From an uncultured Chloroflexota bacterium (lineage in GTDB: Bacteria; Chloroflexota; Anaerolineae; Aggregatilineales; Phototrophicaceae): a DNA stretch of 56,563 nt. Of this stretch, positions 33,974 to 42,192 are shown piece after piece. The notes beneath the pieces were generated by a model. It was not told the DNA's origin. It saw only the letters and a list, made by a program, of their open reading frames with translations, and ran no database searches. Where the stretch lies: contig CALJKV010000025.1 of the NCBI GenBank assembly GCA_937974245.1, positions 1-56,563 of the forward strand, written 5' to 3'. Numbering within the stretch: the stretch's first letter is position 1; each line of letters starts with the position of its first letter. The position numbers were made by a program, and so were the translations under genes.

Positions 33974-35314
33974 GGGGCGGATAGAAGACCGTTTGCGCGG
34001 GAAAAGCGCATCGAACAAGACAATCGCTTTGCGGTTTGCCCAGCATTCCGGCAGAATGTGTTGCAGTTCGTCATAGCTGCGGTAGCCGAATACCAGAGTT
34101 AGAAAGCTGTGCCAGGGAAAGCCCGCGTCAATATCTTTTTCCCAGGTCGAGACATCCAGGGTGTCCATGCGCAGGTCAACGGCCTCCACAATACGCCCAT
34201 GCTCAAACCGGATATGCAGCCCGGTGAGGTCGAAAAACTGGATTTTCAGGTCGCCGGTGTAGCAGTTCGCGCCGGAGCCAACCAACCGCCGTTCGAGTAC
34301 CGGGGCGATTTCCCGGATAAGGCGTGCTGGACTCGCAGCCCGGATATACCAGGCGTAATGCCGGTCACGCACCATACCGGGGAAAGTGCGGTCAATCAGC
34401 AGGTCGAGGGCGGCTGGCGGGCCACTGTCGAAAATCAGCATGGTTGGCGCTTCTTCCGCGTAGAACCCGTGTGCCGCCTCTTTCAGGCCGCGTATGACGT
34501 CCTCAAAGGTATCCAGGTAGGAGGATGGCTCTCCAACCGCGTAATCCATACACACCCAGGAAATATCGAATTTCTGATGCCGCACGGCCACATAACCGAC
34601 TTCTACGCCGTCGGACTGTCGGGCGATAATGAAGATATCGAGTTTCCATAGGGGATTATTTTCACGCCCGTGCAGTTCGTAGCGCCATTCTTCCGCTGAA
34701 CGTGCCACACTTACTGCATATTCCCGGCTCATGTAGTCGTTCCACACCATGATATTTGGAATGTCAGAGTCTTTCGCTGGGCGCAAGGTATAGCGCGGGG
34801 ACTCACCCTCCGGTAGGTCACGCACTGCTGAGAAGGGTAGAAAGGCGTGTCCGCCCAGGTCGAGTGCCATCGTGTAACCAAACTGCCGGTAATAGTGGGG
34901 AATGCCGGTGATGCCCTGGATGACATGCCCCAGCGCCGCGCTGCGTTCATGGGCCGCATTCATCAATTCGCGGATCAAACCGCGCCGCCGGTAATCCGTG
35001 TGGGTTGCTACCAGTTCGGGACGTCCCACCGGCAGCAGGATGCTTTCATAGCGCCATACCTGTGGGATGAGCAGCAGCCCGGATACAATCCGGTCATTTT
35101 CTGCCGGGTCTACCACCACCCAGACATCATCACCAGTGACAGAAGGGTGGTCGCCCGCCACGAGAGTTTCCGTCCATTGTCTCAACCAGTCCGCATCCGG
35201 GTTACCGGTTTGCCCGAATACGTCTTTGAAAAATCCAGGCAGTCGGTCCCGGTCACTGTCATATCCTTCGCTCACGGAACGCAACATCAAACCATCGCGT
35301 AGTGTTTTCTGCAT
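33965..35314 (-). CDS. GNAT-family N-acetyltransferase, large two-domain form
   Basis: A 449-residue protein whose N-terminal third is a GNAT acetyltransferase. The acetyl-CoA-binding motif A is THTDYRRRGLIRELM (about 85-99), preceded by the beta strand VGRPELVA. The HVIQGITGIPHYYRQFGY segment and the long C-terminal part resemble the Eis-like or multi-domain GNAT group, in which a second degenerate GNAT domain and an SCP2-like domain follow. The acceptor is unknown. It stands alone on the minus strand. Confidence 0.75.
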   Translation of the reverse strand: MQKTLRDGLMLRSVSEGYDSDRDRLPGFFKDVFGQTGNPDADWLRQWTETLVAGDHPSVTGDDVWVVVDPAENDRIVSGLLLIPQVWRYESILLPVGRPELVATHTDYRRRGLIRELMNAAHERSAALGHVIQGITGIPHYYRQFGYTMALDLGGHAFLPFSAVRDLPEGESPRYTLRPAKDSDIPNIMVWNDYMSREYAVSVARSAEEWRYELHGRENNPLWKLDIFIIARQSDGVEVGYVAVRHQKFDISWVCMDYAVGEPSSYLDTFEDVIRGLKEAAHGFYAEEAPTMLIFDSGPPAALDLLIDRTFPGMVRDRHYAWYIRAASPARLIREIAPVLERRLVGSGANCYTGDLKIQFFDLTGLHIRFEHGRIVEAVDLRMDTLDVSTWEKDIDAGFPWHSFLTLVFGYRSYDELQHILPECWANRKAIVLFDALFPRKRSSIRPLA

Positions 35315-35411
35315 AGTTGTCCTCTAAGATTTAGCCAATGCAAGAAGGAGTCTATCATGACCCTTTGTGGACTGTCTATACCCGACTGGTGCGAGTTGGA
35401 ATGTCGTGAAC

Positions 35412-37460
35412 TTACCCTGATTTTGCCAGCAGCCCGCGCAAGGCGTCCGGTGTAGTAACGGGGTTAGCGCAGGCAAAATTGCGGCATACATAGGCGGTTG
35501 GCTGGTTGTTGCGCTGTGTCCGGTAGCTTAACAGTGGAACAGCCGCCTCGCCGGGGACATCGTGTTCAGACAGCGCCATGATGATGTTCGGGTAGTAGTC
35601 CCCACGCAAAACGGTCAACAATTCGTCCAAATGGGGATGGTCTACTGCACCAACCAGAGCGACCTCATCCAGGCCATTCACCAGGATGTCTGCTGCGTTC
35701 AGGGCTTCGCCAAAGGCCTGTGGATACTGTCGCAGCGCCTCAACTAACAGCGCCAGCGCCCCTTCCGCCGCCGCCCCATAACGCGAGTTGCCGGTATATG
35801 CAGCCAGGCGGAGCAGTTGTTTAGCGATCATACTGCTGCCGGAAGGTGTGGCGCTGTCCTGCATGTTGCGCGGGCGCACGATGAGGGTTTCATGATCGTC
35901 GCTGGTATCGAAGAAGCCGCCATCGTCCGCTGTGAAGTGTTCTAATACCCGGTCAGCTAGCCGCCGCGCCTCAATAAACCACTGCGCCTCAAAGGTCGTC
36001 TGGTAGAGTTCGAGCAGGCCGTCAATCAGGTTGGCATAGTCTTCCAGGTAGGCGTTGAGCTTGCTTTCGCCGTCTTTGTAAGTCCGCAGCAGCCGGCCAT
36101 CAGGGGCGGTCATGGCCTTGAGAATGAACCCTGCGTTTTTGTGCGCGGCATGGCGGTAATCGTCCCGCCCCAGCACACGCGCCGCTTCCGCCAGGCTCGC
36201 CAGCATCATGCCGTTCCAGGCAGTCAGAATCTTGTCATCCAGGCCGGGATGTACCCGTTTTTCCCGTGCGGCGTAGAGCGTCTTCTTGATCGCTGCCAGC
36301 TTCGCGTGCAGGGTTTCCAGTGGGATTCCCAGGCGTTCAGCGGCGGTTTCGTCGTCGTTCGGTACATAGAGGATGTTATGGCCCTCAAAATTGCCGCTGT
36401 TGGAAACGCCCCAGTATTCCACTGCAAACCGCGCATCGTCTCCAAGAAGCTGTTCAAGGTCGGCTTTGCTCCATACGAAGAACTTACCTTCTTCGCCTTC
36501 GCTGTCAGCATCGGTGGTGCTGTAGAAGCCGCCTTCTGGCGTGGTCATCTCACGCAGGATGTAGTCATAGACTTCCTCTGCGATGTGCCGATAGAACGGG
36601 TCGCCGGTAATCTGCCAGGCATGGAGATACACTCGACTCAACTGGGCGTTGTCGTAGAGCATCTTTTCAAAGTGGGGAACAAGCCAGATGGCATCCACGC
36701 TGTAACGGTGGAAGCCGCCGCCCACCTGGTCGTAGATGCCGCCTCGTGCCATCTTCTGGAGGGTGAACGACACCACTTCGAGGTGGTTTTTATCGCCGGT
36801 ACGGGCATACGAACGCAGCAGATATTCCAGGTTCATCGGCTGCGGGAACTTGGGGGCACCGCCAAAACCGCCGTGACTGCGGTCAAAATTCCGGCTCATA
36901 TTCTCGCTGGCAGCCTCCAGCAGTGCCCGGTTGATGTCCTGGGCCGCCCCACCAATGCCGAGTAAATCCCGATCAAGAGACTGAGTCAGATTAGCCGCGG
37001 CGTCTTCCACCTGCTGCCGGCGGTTCTGGTAGGCTTCCGCGACTCCCGTCAATACCTGGCGGAAGGCGGGCATATTCATACGGGGTTCGCGGGGGAAATA
37101 GGTGCCGCCGTAGAAGGGCTTGCCATCCGGCGTGAGGAATACCGTCATCGGCCAACCGCCGCCTCCGGTGAGCGCCTGTACCGCCTGCATATAGATGTCA
37201 TCCACATCCGGGCGTTCTTCCCGGTCAACTTTCACATTCACGAACAGGTCATTCATCATCTGGGCGGTGGGTTCATGCTCGAAGCTCTCATGTGCCATCA
37301 CATGACACCAATGGCAGGCGCTGTAACCTACGCTCAGGAGAATCGGTTTGTTCTCCTGTTTGGCTTTGTCAAAGGCTTCCGCACCCCAGGGGTACCAGTC
37401 CACCGGGTTTTCGGCGTGCTGGCGCAGGTACGGACTGGTTTCGTGCTGTAAACGGTTCAT
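35412..37460 (-). CDS. Thioredoxin-domain protein, YyaL/SPATA20 (DUF255) family
   Basis: A 682-residue cytoplasmic protein. The N-terminal thioredoxin-like DUF255 domain (1-170) has the family opening NRLQHETSPYLRQHAENPV and the CHWC motif (Cys49 to Cys52) in GYSACHWCHVMAHESF. The remainder is an alpha/alpha toroid like six-hairpin glycosidases or epimerases, with GGIYDQVGGGFHRYSVD and FEKMLYDNAQL. The family is highly conserved from bacteria to man and its biochemical role is not settled. Length is typical. It diverges from the XRE gene across a 235-base region. Confidence 0.92.
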   Translation of the reverse strand: MNRLQHETSPYLRQHAENPVDWYPWGAEAFDKAKQENKPILLSVGYSACHWCHVMAHESFEHEPTAQMMNDLFVNVKVDREERPDVDDIYMQAVQALTGGGGWPMTVFLTPDGKPFYGGTYFPREPRMNMPAFRQVLTGVAEAYQNRRQQVEDAAANLTQSLDRDLLGIGGAAQDINRALLEAASENMSRNFDRSHGGFGGAPKFPQPMNLEYLLRSYARTGDKNHLEVVSFTLQKMARGGIYDQVGGGFHRYSVDAIWLVPHFEKMLYDNAQLSRVYLHAWQITGDPFYRHIAEEVYDYILREMTTPEGGFYSTTDADSEGEEGKFFVWSKADLEQLLGDDARFAVEYWGVSNSGNFEGHNILYVPNDDETAAERLGIPLETLHAKLAAIKKTLYAAREKRVHPGLDDKILTAWNGMMLASLAEAARVLGRDDYRHAAHKNAGFILKAMTAPDGRLLRTYKDGESKLNAYLEDYANLIDGLLELYQTTFEAQWFIEARRLADRVLEHFTADDGGFFDTSDDHETLIVRPRNMQDSATPSGSSMIAKQLLRLAAYTGNSRYGAAAEGALALLVEALRQYPQAFGEALNAADILVNGLDEVALVGAVDHPHLDELLTVLRGDYYPNIIMALSEHDVPGEAAVPLLSYRTQRNNQPTAYVCRNFACANPVTTPDALRGLLAKSG

Positions 37461-37616
37461 GTTGATCCATTTCTCTTATGGGAGAAGAGTGTGAATTGGC
37501 GGATTTGGGCAGAATTTCGTTTATCGTGATCTGTTTTATTGTGCCATAAACAGTGCTACGTGGTCAAACGGCAGATCGCAGCAGATAGCAGTCTGCTATG
37601 CCAAAACACGGGCGCT

Positions 37617-37653
37617 ATAATGTAAACAATACTAGACATAATGTAAACAATAC
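37617..37653. promoter_or_regulatory. Direct-repeat operator overlapping the XRE promoter
   Basis: ATAATGTAAACAATAC occurs exactly twice, at 37617-37632 and 37638-37653, spaced 21 bases (two helical turns). The first copy overlaps a TATAAT box at 37616-37621. The second extends to the partial dyad TGTAA-N8-TTACA (37642-37659). Its position suits autoregulation by the XRE repressor that starts at 37696. Confidence 0.6.
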
Positions 37654-37695
37654 ATTACAATATAGACGTAGATTTGAATTTGGGATGGCTTTCCG

Positions 37696-37920
37696 GTGAA
37701 TAGTTCCGGTGAATTGAAAAATTGTTTGCGAATAGTTCGGTTTCAGAATGGGGAAATGACCCAACAGGAACTAGCCGAAAGAGTCGGCGTATCCCGCCAG
37801 ACGATCATAGCCATTGAACAGGGGAAATTTAACCCCTCCACAAAACTATCCCTTCAGATTGCCCAGGTTTTTCATGTTCGTGTGGAAGACATCTTCTTTT
37901 TGGAAGGAGGCGAGTCATGA
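37696..37920 (+). CDS. XRE-family HTH transcriptional regulator
   Basis: A 74-residue Cro/CI-type repressor made almost only of the helix-turn-helix domain. The recognition region is MTQQELAERVGVSRQTIIAI, followed by EQGKFNPSTKLSLQIAQVF, and the closing VRVEDIFFLE is typical of the small YozG-like group. The start appears to be GTG 37696; no better ATG precedes the domain. It overlaps the following membrane-protein gene by four bases (ATGA), the usual arrangement of a small regulator with a DUF2178-like membrane partner. Upstream direct repeats are the likely operator. Confidence 0.9.
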   Translation: MNSSGELKNCLRIVRFQNGEMTQQELAERVGVSRQTIIAIEQGKFNPSTKLSLQIAQVFHVRVEDIFFLEGGES

Positions 37921-38291
37921 CACCAAAATCGCTCATGTCGTTACTGGTCTTTACAGGCCTGTTCGGGTTTGTGATACAACTACTTCCAGGGTTCGACAGC
38001 GGTGGTCTCTTGCTTCTGCTGCTAGGCGGTGTTGTCGGTATTGTAGATGGTAACAGCCGCCGGTTTGATGAACGCGAGGAACAGCTTTTATCCCAGGCGT
38101 ATGGCACAACATTCCAGTGGTCGCTGCTCGTTCTGATGATTGTCTACGCATTAAGCGAGCTTTCGACGTGGTTGGGGCTTTTCTCCCCGGTACGGTTGTT
38201 CCTGGATGCCCACTGGCTCGGGCTCAGCTTTTCAACGATGTGCCTGCTGTTAGGGATCGCCGGTTTACGGCGCTTCCAAGAAGTCAGATGA
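37917..38291 (+). CDS. Small membrane protein paired with XRE regulator
   Basis: A 124-residue protein with about four transmembrane helices in two pairs (about 5-25 and 28-45; 65-85 and 100-118). They are separated by a charged loop DGNSRRFDEREEQLLSQAYG that contains the DEREE-type motif seen in DUF2178-like proteins paired with small HTH regulators. The pairing and four-base overlap suggest that the regulator controls, or is tuned by, this protein. Function is unknown. Confidence 0.75.
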   Translation: MTPKSLMSLLVFTGLFGFVIQLLPGFDSGGLLLLLLGGVVGIVDGNSRRFDEREEQLLSQAYGTTFQWSLLVLMIVYALSELSTWLGLFSPVRLFLDAHWLGLSFSTMCLLLGIAGLRRFQEVR

Positions 38292-38359
38292 TTTTTCTAT
38301 GCCGTTGCGGTGATGAGGACATGGTCTTTCTTGCCCCCGTTGTTTATTCAGCGATGGCA

Positions 38360-38731
38360 CTATTCCGAACCTGCTACGCGGGGCGGGCCGTCGTATGATC
38401 GGCTGAATAAATCGCCCATCTGCTCGGCCAGCCAGTCCTGATAGACCGCGTTGCTGATGTCAAAAATGTAGCTGGAACGTTTGTGACAGTTGGTGCAAAT
38501 AGCAACCAGTTCGTTTAGTCCCTGGAAGGAGCGGTTGAGCTTCGCCATCACAGTCATGGTTTGCTGCTGGCAATACGGGCAGCGCTGGCTGAGGACGTAT
38601 TCGTTCTGACAAACCACGTCCTGGGCAATGATGTACCCATCTGTGGTGAGCGCATAGAGCTCGTCAGTCCGGTTGGCATTATAACCAGGGTCATGCTGTT
38701 CATTTTTGTGGGATCGCTGTTTGAAGAACAT
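38360..38731 (-). CDS. Small zinc-ribbon-like protein
   Basis: A protein of about 123 residues with two CxxC pairs, CPYCQQQ and CTNCHKR, about 30 residues apart, likely one zinc site. ATG 38731 is chosen because it follows the YbaK gene stop by 25 bases and has AAAGGTGG upstream; a longer ORF from 38848 would run back into the YbaK gene. The N-terminal third is polar (RSHKNEQHDPGYNANR). No family is recognised. It is cotranscribed with ybaK. Confidence 0.7.
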   Translation of the reverse strand: MFFKQRSHKNEQHDPGYNANRTDELYALTTDGYIIAQDVVCQNEYVLSQRCPYCQQQTMTVMAKLNRSFQGLNELVAICTNCHKRSSYIFDISNAVYQDWLAEQMGDLFSRSYDGPPRVAGSE

Positions 38732-38756
38732 GGTCAATAACCACCTTTGGTACGGG

Positions 38757-39239
38757 TTAACTGGCGCTGATATCTGCCACTTTAGCCTGGATAATGCGGA
38801 TAAGTGCGGATGTCGGTACGCGCAGGTCAAGTCCTCGCTGACCTGCACTGACGAGGATGTGTTCCAGTTCGAGGGCAGGGCTATCCAGAAAAACGGGCCA
38901 ATTCTTGTGTGTGAGCATCAAGGCACTGATGCCGCCGACTTTGAGACCGGTTAAACGCTCCGCATCTTTGTGTGCCGCCATACTGACTTTTTTGTGCCCC
39001 GCCGCCGCCGCGAGCTTCTTCAGGTCGAGTGTGCTATCGGCAGCCAGGAGTGCCAGCAACGGTTTGCCCCCATCTACCGGCTCAACGACCAGTGTCTTGT
39101 AGACCATATACGGCGGTATGCCCAGGACATCGGCGATATCAGCGGCATCACGCATGGTCTCCGGGAATTCAATGGTTTCGTAAGGAATATCATGCTGTTC
39201 GAGCAGGCGCATCGAATTGAGTTTACTTTGCTTTGCCAT
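38757..39239 (-). CDS. ybaK: YbaK/EbsC-type aminoacyl-tRNA deacylase
   Basis: A 160-residue trans-editing enzyme of the YbaK/ProX superfamily that hydrolyses mischarged tRNA, typically Cys-tRNA(Pro). The opening MRLLEQHDIPYETIEF, the VYKTLVVEPVDG strand with its catalytic-site Lys, VSMAAHKDAERLTGLKVGGI and the late AGQRGLDLRV stretch are family landmarks. Length matches YbaK (about 159). It is first in a two-gene unit with the zinc-ribbon protein. Confidence 0.9.
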   Translation of the reverse strand: MAKQSKLNSMRLLEQHDIPYETIEFPETMRDAADIADVLGIPPYMVYKTLVVEPVDGGKPLLALLAADSTLDLKKLAAAAGHKKVSMAAHKDAERLTGLKVGGISALMLTHKNWPVFLDSPALELEHILVSAGQRGLDLRVPTSALIRIIQAKVADISAS

Positions 39240-39379
39240 GTTGCTGAATCCCTAACCCCATGCAGCCCTGTTATACCGCATTTTCTGGCTCGATTCTAGA
39301 ACAGAAACCCTCTTACGGGGAATAGCCGGTTTGTAACAAGTTGGAATCATTGAACAGGATAGAAACCACCGCCAGTTGA

Positions 39380-40414
39380 TTAACTCGGATTGATTTCATG
39401 TAAATATATCCAATCGCGCCAGTCAAGGCCTTCACTGAGCGGGATCAGAATAGCTTCCAGTTCCCTCAGCGATTCGATGTGTACAATTCGATTACGCACT
39501 GCCACCGAGCCGGGCTCATCCAACCGGTACTTGGAAATCTGCCCGCGCAGTTCCAGAGTCAGCTGGCGTTCTGACAATTTGCTGGTCGCCAGGGTGCGCC
39601 GGGCGTGTTCCAGGGCGATAGCCGCCCGTTGAGCGCGCGTTGGTTCGGGCAACCGCTGGCCGGTGGTGAGTTCGTGGGCAATCTGCCGGAAAATCCAGGG
39701 CTGACCTAACGCCGCTCGCCCGATCATAACGGCATCACAGCCGGTCAGGGCGAACATGCGTGCCGCGCTGCGGGCGCCCACGACATCACCGTTGCCGATG
39801 ATTGGAATTGTCGTCACCGTCTCTTTGATCTGCCGGATAATGTCCCAGTCGGCTTCACCCTGGTGTCCCTGGTTGGCGAACCGGGCATGAATCGCTATCG
39901 CCTGGACCCCGGCTTCTTCCGCCGCACGGGCAAAGGGTATTCCAGTGGCTTCTTCCGGCGTCCATCCGCTGCGGATTTTCACCGTGACGGGGACATCCAC
40001 CGCCCTTACAACCGCCTCGACCACCTGAGTCGCGGTGCAGACATCCCGTAAGAGTGCCGCGCCGCCGCCCTTTTTTGCGATCTTCGGTACCCAGCAGCCC
40101 ATGTTGATGTCTACAATCTGCGCCCCGTAATCCACCACAACCTGGGCGGTTTCCGCCATCGTCTGCGGGTCGCTGCCGAACAACTGCACGGCAATCGGGT
40201 GTTCGTCGTCTGTCCAGTCGAAGGCCTTGAGCGAGTGCTTGACGCCGCTGTGCTTGATGCTATTGCTGCTCAGGACTTCGGTGCAGACCAGCCCGCACCC
40301 GCCCAGGTCACGGCCCAGTGTCCGAAAGGCATGGTTGGTGTATCCGGCCATCGGCGCCAGGGTGAGGGGGGTATCTATAGTGATGTGGCCGATCTGGAGT
40401 GTGGGTAGAGTCAT
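39380..40414 (-). CDS. dusB: tRNA-dihydrouridine synthase
   Basis: A 344-residue FMN enzyme that reduces uridine to dihydrouridine in the tRNA D-loop. It has the TIM-barrel start LTLAPMAGYTNHAFRTLGR, the FMN-binding VQLFGSDP and the late GNGDVVGARSAARMFA then CDAVMIGRAALGQPW. The catalytic cysteine is Cys107 in DINMGCWVPKIAKKGGGAALL. The next residue is Trp108 where almost all Dus proteins have Pro (NMGCP). The C-terminal helical tRNA-binding domain is present (255-344). It lies 32 bases downstream of an SDR gene on the same strand. Confidence 0.92.
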   Translation of the reverse strand: MTLPTLQIGHITIDTPLTLAPMAGYTNHAFRTLGRDLGGCGLVCTEVLSSNSIKHSGVKHSLKAFDWTDDEHPIAVQLFGSDPQTMAETAQVVVDYGAQIVDINMGCWVPKIAKKGGGAALLRDVCTATQVVEAVVRAVDVPVTVKIRSGWTPEEATGIPFARAAEEAGVQAIAIHARFANQGHQGEADWDIIRQIKETVTTIPIIGNGDVVGARSAARMFALTGCDAVMIGRAALGQPWIFRQIAHELTTGQRLPEPTRAQRAAIALEHARRTLATSKLSERQLTLELRGQISKYRLDEPGSVAVRNRIVHIESLRELEAILIPLSEGLDWRDWIYLHEINPS

Positions 40415-40446
40415 GTGAGTCTATACGCTGTAAAACACTTTGAATG

Positions 40447-41229
40447 TTACTGATACTGCCGCTGTGCCATACGCCCCATGATGCCGGGTGCGATGATGTT
40501 CGCCCAGATAACGATGCGGTCAAACAACCGCAGCACAACAGTTTTTCTGTTGGTGCCAACGGCTTTCACAATCGCGGCGGCCACTTTTTCCGGCGGCATG
40601 GTTGGCACGCCGCCGCCAGTCCGCTTGCCCGCGCCCAGCCGGTTTTCGTTGAATTCAGTTTCGGTACGCCCGACCAGTATATCGGTGACGCGGATATGAT
40701 CGACCTCCAGTTCCAGACGCAGCGAGTGGGCGATACTGGTGACAAACGCTTTGCTGGCGGCATAGCTGGCGACATACGGCGCGACCAGGTTATAGCTCAC
40801 CGAGGAGACCGTGATAATATGCCCGCCGCCGTTCTGGCGCATGGCCGGCACAGCCGCTCGTATACTGTGCAGCACGCCGTCTATGTTCGTGCGCAGCAGC
40901 GTCTCCAGGTCCTCCCAGGGAGCATCTACCAGACTCCCGCGCTGGCCGAGTCCGGCGTTGGCAACCAGAATATCCAACCGCCCAAAGCGGGCTACCGCCG
41001 CCGTCACCGCCTGCTGCATATCATCTGCGCTGCGGACATCCGCCGTGACCGGCAGCAGCTCACCATGCGAGGCTGGCAGACTGTTGACTGCGGCCTCAAG
41101 TTGCGTCAGGCGGTCAGCGCGCCGGGCAGTAGCGACAACATGTGTGCCTTCTCTGGTGAAGGCCAGTGCGGTTGCATAGCCGATGCCGCTGGATGCTCCG
41201 GTGATGAGTGCGACTTGTTTCGTATCCAT
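40447..41229 (-). CDS. Short-chain dehydrogenase/reductase (SDR)
   Basis: A 260-residue classical SDR using NAD(P)H. The cofactor motif is TGASSGIG (about 10-17), NAG is present in LDILVANAGLG, and the catalytic set is Ser in ITVSSVSYN and Tyr/Lys in YAASK. Arg residues after strand 2 (ATARRADR) favour NADP(H). The start is taken as ATG 41229 because the 19 extra residues from 41286 are not SDR-like and run into the terminator of the neighbouring gene. The substrate is unknown. Confidence 0.88.
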   Translation of the reverse strand: MDTKQVALITGASSGIGYATALAFTREGTHVVATARRADRLTQLEAAVNSLPASHGELLPVTADVRSADDMQQAVTAAVARFGRLDILVANAGLGQRGSLVDAPWEDLETLLRTNIDGVLHSIRAAVPAMRQNGGGHIITVSSVSYNLVAPYVASYAASKAFVTSIAHSLRLELEVDHIRVTDILVGRTETEFNENRLGAGKRTGGGVPTMPPEKVAAAIVKAVGTNRKTVVLRLFDRIVIWANIIAPGIMGRMAQRQYQ

Positions 41230-41284
41230 GCCAGCATTGTACCCGTTTTGCCTCAATACGGTAGGGTTGACGCCGCAGGGAAAC

Positions 41285-41311
41285 AAAAAGACGGCCAGGT
41301 AGACCGTCTTT
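41285..41311 (-). terminator. Rho-independent terminator after the second SDR
   Basis: On the minus strand AAAGACGG, a 9-base loop and CCGTCTTT form an 8-bp stem continued by a T-run (plus-strand A-run 41285-41289). Confidence 0.75.
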
Positions 41312-41329
41312 CTCCATCGCGTTGCGTGT

Positions 41330-42181
41330 CTAAGGTATCGCCGGCGGGATGACTTTAATCTGGAGCGGCGTGTTGTTATTCCGGCCCATCAAGCGCCGCA
41401 GCCCTTCACCGAGTGCGCCGCTCACAACACGCGGGAAATTTAAGACCTGGACTTCAATGCCGGTTTTGCCATCAGTTGCGGAGGAAGCCAGCCAGAGGGC
41501 TTTCTCTGCCGGGACTTCCGGCGGGTTGCCCCACATCCGCATAACCGTCTTGAGCGGCTGCATGAGTGTCTCATAACCTTTGATAGCGGAAACCTGCTGC
41601 GTCATATCGGATTCCACCAGGCCTGGGTTAAAGGCGAAGACACCCACTCCCGACTCTTTGTATTCCTTCGCCAGGGCCAGCGTGAAGCTGCGCACCCATA
41701 TTTTGGTAGGGGCGTAGGCATTCTGGTATTTGACCGGGCCTTTGTCGCCGCGCCCTAACAGGTTAATCAGCTTGCCGCTGCCCTGGGGGACGAAGTGCTT
41801 CATGGCGATGACCGAGCCGTAGTACGTGCCATGGATGTTAGTATGCAGCACTTTCACGTAATCCCCGATGGGCAGGTGCGCTGTTGGGCCATACGCGCCG
41901 GAAAGCCCGGCATTGTTTACCCAAATGTCGAACGTGCCAAATGTTTCCACAGTGAAATCGCGCAGTCTTTCGACTGATTCCAGATCGCCTACATCACAGG
42001 GAATACCGGCGACCTTTGCGCCATCTTGCCGGAGTGAGGCGACGGCTTGCTGGACTGATTTTTCCGAGCGCGAGGTGATGATTATAGACGCACCTTTTGC
42101 AGAGAAGCGTTTGGCGATCCCAAACCCTAACCCACGACTGCTGCCGGTGATAACGGCGACTTTGTTATCCAGGATGCCCAT
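41330..42181 (-). CDS. Short-chain dehydrogenase/reductase (SDR)
   Basis: A 283-residue classical SDR. The cofactor loop is TGSSRGLGFG (about 12-21), NAG is in WVNNAGLSGAYG, and the catalytic Tyr/Lys are in YAPTKIW. Arg/Ser after strand 2 (ITSRSEKSV) suggest NADP(H). A C-terminal extension of about 50 residues (GEGLRRLMGRNNNTPL) is longer than usual. It is cotranscribed with the upstream membrane-protein gene (11-base gap) and followed by a terminator, so the pair forms a closed two-gene operon behind the palindromic operator at 43303. Confidence 0.88.
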   Translation of the reverse strand: MGILDNKVAVITGSSRGLGFGIAKRFSAKGASIIITSRSEKSVQQAVASLRQDGAKVAGIPCDVGDLESVERLRDFTVETFGTFDIWVNNAGLSGAYGPTAHLPIGDYVKVLHTNIHGTYYGSVIAMKHFVPQGSGKLINLLGRGDKGPVKYQNAYAPTKIWVRSFTLALAKEYKESGVGVFAFNPGLVESDMTQQVSAIKGYETLMQPLKTVMRMWGNPPEVPAEKALWLASSATDGKTGIEVQVLNFPRVVSGALGEGLRRLMGRNNNTPLQIKVIPPAIP

Positions 42182-42192
42182 GATTGACCTTT

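Noticed and set aside
40444..41352. 302-codon plus-strand ORF opposite the SDR
   Set aside because: The minus strand has complete SDR motifs; the antisense translation has no domain pattern.
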